13,313 nt of DNA from CALVZT01 sp964368755 (GTDB taxonomy: Bacteria; Bacillota; Clostridia; Christensenellales; UBA1242), in the NCBI GenBank assembly GCA_964368755.1, contig CAYJCR010000018.1, positions 1 through 13,313 on the forward strand. The letters are read 5' to 3'. Positions 12,480 to 13,313 of the stretch are shown here, in pieces. The number at the start of each line of letters is the position of its first letter. The first letter of the stretch is position 1. The position numbers and the translations under genes are program-made. The notes below the pieces were generated by a model. It was not told the origin of the DNA. It ran no database searches and saw nothing but the letters and a program-made list of their open reading frames with translations.

Positions 12480-13286
12480 AATACACAAATAATATAATGC
12501 TCAATATGTGCAATTTTCAGGCTAAAAACGATATTTATATTGTAAGATAATACAAATGTATTAAGATTACGAGCAATTTAACAAGTAATGATATATATGA
12601 TCATATATAGATATTATTACAATTAAAATATAGATGTAATTTTGTTAAATGTAGAAATAATAATAATCAATTCAAAATATAATATATATAACATATTCAA
12701 TAAGACTCCCCTTCGAACTTTATGAACAAACAATTTGTTTACAAAATAAACAATTAATCAAACATAGTTAAAATATATTTTTTATATCAAAAACCCCAAA
12801 ATTATAATAAATTATCAAAACCACAATAATTTTGTGCAAAATGACAATAAAAAGCCAAAAATTGACCCTCAGTATGACATAAAACGGCCCCTTCTCGACT
12901 AACTAATCGAATAAAACATAAAATGGCAAATACCCACAAAAGAAAGCCAAGAACGATATAACAATAATGTGGTTTAAGATTCATAACGTTGTCTATATAA
13001 AATTACAAATATATTGTACGACAGCTGACATATGAAGCACGTTCTATCTGATATTGATATTAATTTTGGCTTTTTAATATCAATCAAACAAAATTACGTT
13101 TGTCATAAAGCATATCGGTAGTACTTCTTTGGGTATAAGTGGTATAAATAATTTATTGTAATAGAAATTGCCAAAATATTAATTGAATATTTTTGTACAA
13201 AAATAGTTTCAAAAATGAACGTTCGGACTGTAAAATAATATTGTTGAATATACTTATGAAAGCCAAATGTGTTAAATGAATTATAT
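12480..13286. other. About 800 bp of AT-rich DNA with no supported gene
   Basis: No open frame here combines a ribosome binding site, plausible length and coding character. Structure seen: a short palindrome AAACAATTTGTTT (12728-12740); a relatively GC-rich patch at about 12862-12911; an 11-bp hairpin ATTGATATTAA / TTAATATCAAT (13053-13063 and 13074-13084) with a ten-base loop and no T-run; and a promoter-like TATACT (13249-13254) upstream of the tRNA without a good -35. The stretch may be decayed sequence or a spacer next to parS. Confidence 0.6.
13053..13084. repeat. Eleven-bp inverted repeat in AT-rich spacer
   Basis: Perfect arms ATTGATATTAA (13053-13063) and TTAATATCAAT (13074-13084) with loop TTTTGGCTTT. 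No T-run follows on either strand, so it is not a typical terminator. It could be a regulator site or a chance palindrome in A/T-rich DNA. Confidence 0.4.
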
Positions 13287-13313
13287 ATGTTGTTAGCTCA
13301 GTAGGATAGAGCG
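13287..13313 (+). tRNA. tRNA gene, 5' part only (cut by window end)
   Basis: The last 27 bases fit a tRNA 5' half: a seven-base acceptor strand (13287-13293), T8 and A9, the D-stem GCTC (13296-13299) pairing with GAGC (13309-13312), and a D-loop AGTAGGATA containing the GG pair. The anticodon lies beyond the window, so the amino acid cannot be read. The D-arm resembles some arginine tRNAs, but this is a weak guess. Confidence 0.88.

Noticed and set aside
12728..12740. Short palindrome AAACAATTTGTTT
   Set aside because: Perfect but short and purely expected in such A/T-rich DNA; no T-run or gene boundary is associated.
12480..13286. CRISPR array, insertion sequence or phage remnants
   Set aside because: No regularly spaced repeats, terminal inverted repeats, target duplications or transposase- or integrase-like frames were found anywhere in the window.

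Overview
The window is the chromosome-origin region of a low-GC, Gram-positive-type bacterium, most likely an uncultured or poorly described member of Bacillota (Clostridia-like). This rests on the very AT-rich sequence, near-exclusive TAA/TAG stops, AGGAG-type ribosome binding sites, a Jag (KhpB) gene after yidC, perfect B. subtilis-type parS sites, and a YidC without a visible lipobox. The organism cannot be named from the sequence alone.

Layout, left to right. dnaA (98-1447) and dnaN (1640-2743) flank a 192-bp spacer with DnaA boxes, an AT-rich stretch and a dnaN promoter; this is the likely oriC or part of it. A terminator follows dnaN. A strong promoter, with a DnaA-box-like sequence between its -35 and -10, then drives rpmH (2948-3082), rnpA, yidD, yidC and jag, a tightly packed ribosome / RNase P / membrane-insertion / RNA-binding operon with 4- and 13-nt overlaps. 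A strong terminator closes it. A separate promoter whose predicted start lies almost on the mnmE ATG opens the tRNA-modification and rRNA-methylation set mnmE-mnmG-rsmG. A bidirectional terminator separates rsmG from the only leftward gene, an acidic-protein gene at 9905-10297. That gene has a near-consensus promoter, an inverted-repeat operator candidate and an excellent ribosome binding site, but a TGA at codon 10. Divergent to it, parA (soj) and parB (spo0J) form a two-gene segregation operon, followed by a terminator and three perfect 16-bp parS sites. About 800 bp of very AT-rich DNA with no convincing gene follows, and the window ends inside a tRNA gene.

Together the genes cover replication initiation (DnaA, clamp), origin segregation (ParA, ParB, parS), protein export and insertion (YidD, YidC), RNA processing and modification (RnpA, MnmE, MnmG, RsmG, Jag) and ribosome assembly (L34). 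The genes are standard for an origin region, but their arrangement is not: the rpmH-to-parB block lies downstream of dnaN in the same direction as dnaA. In B. subtilis it lies on the other side of dnaA and points away, while recF and gyrB follow dnaN. No recF, gyrB or noc is present here.

The points most worth a second look are the TGA-interrupted acidic gene, a parS embedded in a terminator-like palindrome, the apparently leaderless mnmE, and a six-cysteine cluster in the Jag linker. No obviously new multi-gene system is visible.
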